Origin: Planctomycetota bacterium
Lineage (GTDB): Bacteria > Planctomycetota > Phycisphaerae > WQYP01
Assembly: GCA_021828935.1 (NCBI GenBank)
Contig: JAJZCU010000080.1
Span: 1-8,052 of the forward strand
Direction of reading: 5' to 3'
DNA: 8,052 nt
Within the stretch, counting starts at the first letter, position 1; every line of letters begins with the position of its first letter. Below the pieces are notes generated by a model, which was not told the origin of the DNA, ran no database searches, and saw nothing but the letters and a program-made list of their open reading frames with translations. The translations under genes were made by a program, and so were the position numbers. Of this stretch, positions 5,565-8,052 are shown one piece after another.

Positions 5565-5732
5565 TGCAATGGAAAAAGAGGATGATAGCAGCGGCGGCGA
5601 GCATGCGTCGACGTGACAATATCCGCGGAGATTACATGCCGTGACAGGGACCTTCTCATAGGAAGCGTGCGGATAAATCTCCAAAAATCGGCGCGCGGGA
5701 CTGCGCGGGTTCGTATATGATAGGCGTCCACG

Positions 5733-5738
5733 AAAGGA
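5733..5738 (+). promoter_or_regulatory. Ribosome binding site deciding the methyltransferase start
   Basis: AAAGGA, 8 nt before the ATG at 5747. The alternative in-frame ATG at 5717 has no such site and lies within a TATGAT -10-like hexamer (5716-5721); no matching -35 is visible. Confidence 0.55.
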
Positions 5739-5746
5739 TTGTTAAG

Positions 5747-7036
5747 ATGAGCCAGGGGTTATTTGGGCAGGCGGAATCGGCCAGCCAAACATCCAGAATT
5801 TTGGGTAGGCGAGACCATCTTACTTTTCGCGGAAATATCGCAACAGGCCGGCATGGCTGGCTGCGCCTTACGCCGGCGTATTCGCTTGGGCTGGTGCAAG
5901 AGCTTCTGGCAGGGCTGGGGCCGCACGATACGGTTCTTGAACCATTTTCCGGCACCGGCACAGCGGCCCTGGCATGCGCGTCCGCGGGCATTCGCTGCCA
6001 CGCTGTGGATATCAATCCATTTCTCTGCTGGCTTGGAAATCTGAAGCTCACGCCCTTCGGGAACGGCATGGGGCCGGCGGTAAAGGCCGCCTCCGCGGAA
6101 ATAGTGGCGAACCTCGTTAAGCCTGGCGCAAACACATGGAAGCCGGACCTCCACCAGATAGAAAAATGGTGGGACGCACCAACACTGGGCGCGCTGGCGA
6201 TGATCCGCGATGGCATTCAAAAAACAGGCCGGGACGCCGAACCGGGCTTGCCAGACCTGCTCAATATCGCGTTCTGCAAAGTGATGATCCAAACCGCCAA
6301 CGTTTCATTTGGCCACCAATCAATGTCCTTTAAAAAGAACGAAGATAAGGATCAGGGCGAACTGCTGGGCGAGACGCCGGGCGATTGCGTCCGCCGCGTC
6401 GCAAACGAATTTTATGCCAGCGCCAGGGACGTTGCGGGCAGCTTGGCGCTGGACCCGCCGATAGTCGGCAGCCATGTACTCCTCGGCGATTCATGTGATC
6501 TGCCGTCAGTCCTAACAGATCGCAGTTATAATGCCGTCATTACCTCTCCACCCTATCCCAATCGTATGTCGTATATCCGTGAACTTCGCCCCTACATGTA
6601 TTGGCTTGGCTATCTTTCCGATGGGCGCGCCGCCGGCGAGCTTGATTGGCAGGCCATCGGCGGCACATGGGGAAGCGCCACCAGCAAACTTTCCTCGTGG
6701 TCGCCCGCGGAGAGCGCCCGAATTCCCTTTCCCGAATTTGAGCGGATCGTCGGCGACATTGGCCATGGGCATCCCCTCCTTGGCCGGTACGTTCACAAGT
6801 ATTTCGAGGACATTAAACGACATATCCTGGGTCTCGCTGAAGTATTGGCCCCGCGCGCGAGATGCCATTATATCGTGGGCAACAGCAAATTTTACGACAC
6901 CGTTCTTCCCGTCGAGGAGATTTACGCGGCGTTGTTCAGGGATGCCGGGTTTGTGGACGTAAGCGTCGAGCCAATTCGCAAGCGAACATCAAAAAAAGAA
7001 CTCTACGAATTTATTGTACATGCGCATCAACCATAA
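5747..7036 (+). CDS. DNA methyltransferase with TSPPY motif (N4-cytosine or N6-adenine type)
   Basis: A 429-residue amino-methyltransferase that should transfer a methyl group from S-adenosylmethionine to an exocyclic base amine in DNA. Motif X-like TPAYSLGLVQELL (about 42-54) leads into motif I, LEPFSGTGTAAL (64-75), then VDINPFL (87-93). The catalytic motif IV, TSPPYPNRMSYIREL (266-280), is preceded by a GDS turn (247-249). Later blocks are YIVGNSKFYD and RKRTSKKELYEFIV at the C terminus. Motif I before motif IV fits the alpha/gamma order; about 180 residues between them may include the target-recognition part. SPPY is commonest in N4-cytosine enzymes, so that base is favoured, not proven. 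The start rests on AAAGGA before 5747. No restriction endonuclease gene flanks it: it sits between divergent glutamate dehydrogenase and a convergent VWA gene 33 nt away. A solitary methylase or a relic of a restriction system is likely. An RNA target, as in Trm11-like folds, is a lesser possibility. Confidence 0.82.
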   Translation: MSQGLFGQAESASQTSRILGRRDHLTFRGNIATGRHGWLRLTPAYSLGLVQELLAGLGPHDTVLEPFSGTGTAALACASAGIRCHAVDINPFLCWLGNLKLTPFGNGMGPAVKAASAEIVANLVKPGANTWKPDLHQIEKWWDAPTLGALAMIRDGIQKTGRDAEPGLPDLLNIAFCKVMIQTANVSFGHQSMSFKKNEDKDQGELLGETPGDCVRRVANEFYASARDVAGSLALDPPIVGSHVLLGDSCDLPSVLTDRSYNAVITSPPYPNRMSYIRELRPYMYWLGYLSDGRAAGELDWQAIGGTWGSATSKLSSWSPAESARIPFPEFERIVGDIGHGHPLLGRYVHKYFEDIKRHILGLAEVLAPRARCHYIVGNSKFYDTVLPVEEIYAALFRDAGFVDVSVEPIRKRTSKKELYEFIVHAHQP

Positions 7037-7069
7037 ACACATGAAAGCATTGCAGGGCAAATCGCGGCT

Positions 7070-8052
7070 CTACGCTAAAACCCGTTGGGCCGCTTGGCCG
7101 CGCAAAACCAGCGCGACGAGGGCCATGGCGGCGCCGAGCAACAGGAGCGGCATGCGTAGCGGCAGCGGCGGGCGTGCGATCACTGGGCGCCAGCGGTGGT
7201 CGCCCGGGCCAGTGGGCGGCAAGAGCGTCACATGCGGCCACGGGCACGCCCGATGCGGAGCGGTGGCCGGCCATTCACGGCCCGGCAGGCGCGGAAAGTT
7301 AATTCGCCCAATTAGTCTCCAACGGCCCCCGGCCTTTTCACTGACAGTCGCAACCAAGGGCCGACGGCGGCGCAGAACTTGGGCGGTATAGCGGCCGGGG
7401 CCAGTCTGCCGAAACGCAACTTTCTGGTGCGCCGCATTGCCGCCGGTCTCCACCAATAACGCCCTATTATTAAGGAAAGAATGGCCGGAAACTGCCTGCG
7501 CGGTGATGCGGCAATGACGCCCGTCGGGTCGTACGCTCAGGACGAAACGCGGATCCGCCCGGAGCGCTTTTACCGCGGCTATTATGCGCGCCAATAACCT
7601 GGCATAATTTGCCGCATTTTCTGTGAATGTAACCGCCCCCACATGGCCCAGCCCCACGCGCCAGGTTGCCGCCAGCGGGACGTTTCCCATCGCGGAGGCC
7701 GCCCATAATTCACTGCGGCGCTTTTTCCAGGTGCGTATCCAGCGCCCCGTGGCGCCGGCAAGCTGCGGTCCGCGCCACGTCCGCCAGGTGATTTGGCGGG
7801 TATGTGCGCGGCCCGCCAGCCGCCGCGCCAGCGCCCGTGTCACCAGCGCGGGCCAGCGGCGCGGATTATCGGTTGCCAACACCGCCGCATGCGTGGCCAG
7901 CGCCAGCCGGGCCAGGGCGGTTGGCTTGACCGCGTGAAGACGTACCGGCGCAACAATGTCCAATTGGCTGTGCCGCCCATGCAACAGGGCCGCCCATCGC
8001 GGCGCCGCGATGTGCGGAATTTGCCCGTCGGTTAATAAAATCACATCAGACC
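7070..8052 (-). CDS. VWA-containing membrane protein, C-terminal part (cut by window edge)
   Basis: The coding frame runs off the right edge (SDVILLTDG is open at base 8052), so only about the last 327 residues are seen and the true start is outside. The first visible residues, DVILLTDG then LDIVAP, match late strands of a von Willebrand factor A domain; its metal-binding DxSxS would lie beyond the window. Next come a helical Arg/Ala-rich stretch, PLAATWRVGLGHVGAVTF (residues 123-140 from the GTG at 8044), DPRFVLSVRPDG, and RQTGPGRYTAQV, a pattern known from large planctomycete proteins joining a VWA domain to an amidotransferase-like fold (PLLAxWxxGLGRxxAFT). A hydrophobic span (296-315, PLLLLGAAMALVALVL) near the C terminus anchors it in the membrane. 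The role of such proteins is unclear. The gene converges with the methyltransferase, with no terminator seen in the 33-nt gap. Confidence 0.62.
   Translation of the reverse strand, partial: SDVILLTDGQIPHIAAPRWAALLHGRHSQLDIVAPVRLHAVKPTALARLALATHAAVLATDNPRRWPALVTRALARRLAGRAHTRQITWRTWRGPQLAGATGRWIRTWKKRRSELWAASAMGNVPLAATWRVGLGHVGAVTFTENAANYARLLARIIAAVKALRADPRFVLSVRPDGRHCRITAQAVSGHSFLNNRALLVETGGNAAHQKVAFRQTGPGRYTAQVLRRRRPLVATVSEKAGGRWRLIGRINFPRLPGREWPATAPHRACPWPHVTLLPPTGPGDHRWRPVIARPPLPLRMPLLLLGAAMALVALVLRGQAAQRVLA

Noticed and set aside
5554..5619. Signal-peptide-like extension (MSRRRMLAAAAIILFFHC) on glutamate dehydrogenase
   Set aside because: Glutamate dehydrogenase is cytoplasmic, and a strong AAGGAG lies inside this stretch in front of the family-consistent start at 5553.
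4252..5644. ACATGCCGTGA occurring at 4252-4262 and 5634-5644 on either side of glutamate dehydrogenase
   Set aside because: An 11-base match, with one copy inside coding sequence, is plausible by chance and has no extension.

Overview
The window looks like GC-rich bacterial chromosome. The gene families point loosely to Planctomycetota or a relative, perhaps Phycisphaerae. Two genes suggest this: a Bacillus-type (not proteobacterial-type) SdhB, and a VWA/amidotransferase-like membrane protein of a kind common in planctomycetes. This placement is inference from family resemblance; no rRNA or other marker is present.

Layout, left to right. (1) 49-1003, + strand: a short beta-carbonic anhydrase and an RraB-family protein, 43 nt apart and possibly co-transcribed. 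(2) 1004-2152: about 1.15 kb without an intact gene. On the minus strand it holds a decayed fragment of a group II intron reverse transcriptase/maturase, ending beside a 'CTCTGTGT...' repeat-like stretch. Next comes a perfect 36-bp palindrome with a T run (a strong terminator on +), two GC-rich hairpins, and a 25-bp sequence that is an exact inverted copy of the first 25 bases of the window. (3) 2153-4152, + strand: sdhB with a very good sigma-70-type promoter and Shine-Dalgarno, a cytoplasmic cyclophilin, and a small unrecognised Ala/Pro-rich protein whose ribosome site lies in a strong hairpin. (4) 5553-4225, - strand: Glu/Leu/Phe/Val-type glutamate dehydrogenase, convergent with the small gene and divergent from the next. 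(5) 5747-7036, + strand: a TSPPY-type DNA methyltransferase with no restriction enzyme in view. (6) 7070 to the right edge, - strand: the C-terminal part of a VWA-containing membrane protein.

The genes do not form one pathway. SdhB (TCA cycle/respiration), glutamate dehydrogenase (2-oxoglutarate/ammonium node), carbonic anhydrase (CO2/bicarbonate) and cyclophilin (protein folding) are housekeeping functions in separate short units. sdhB is notable for lacking sdhA and sdhC beside it. I found no convincing new multi-gene system. The signals most worth follow-up are the long-range 25-bp inverted repeat, the intron-RT relic, the hairpin over the ribosome site at 3745-3783, the small protein at 3787 and the solitary methyltransferase. 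No tRNA, rRNA, CRISPR array, intact insertion sequence or replication origin was seen.
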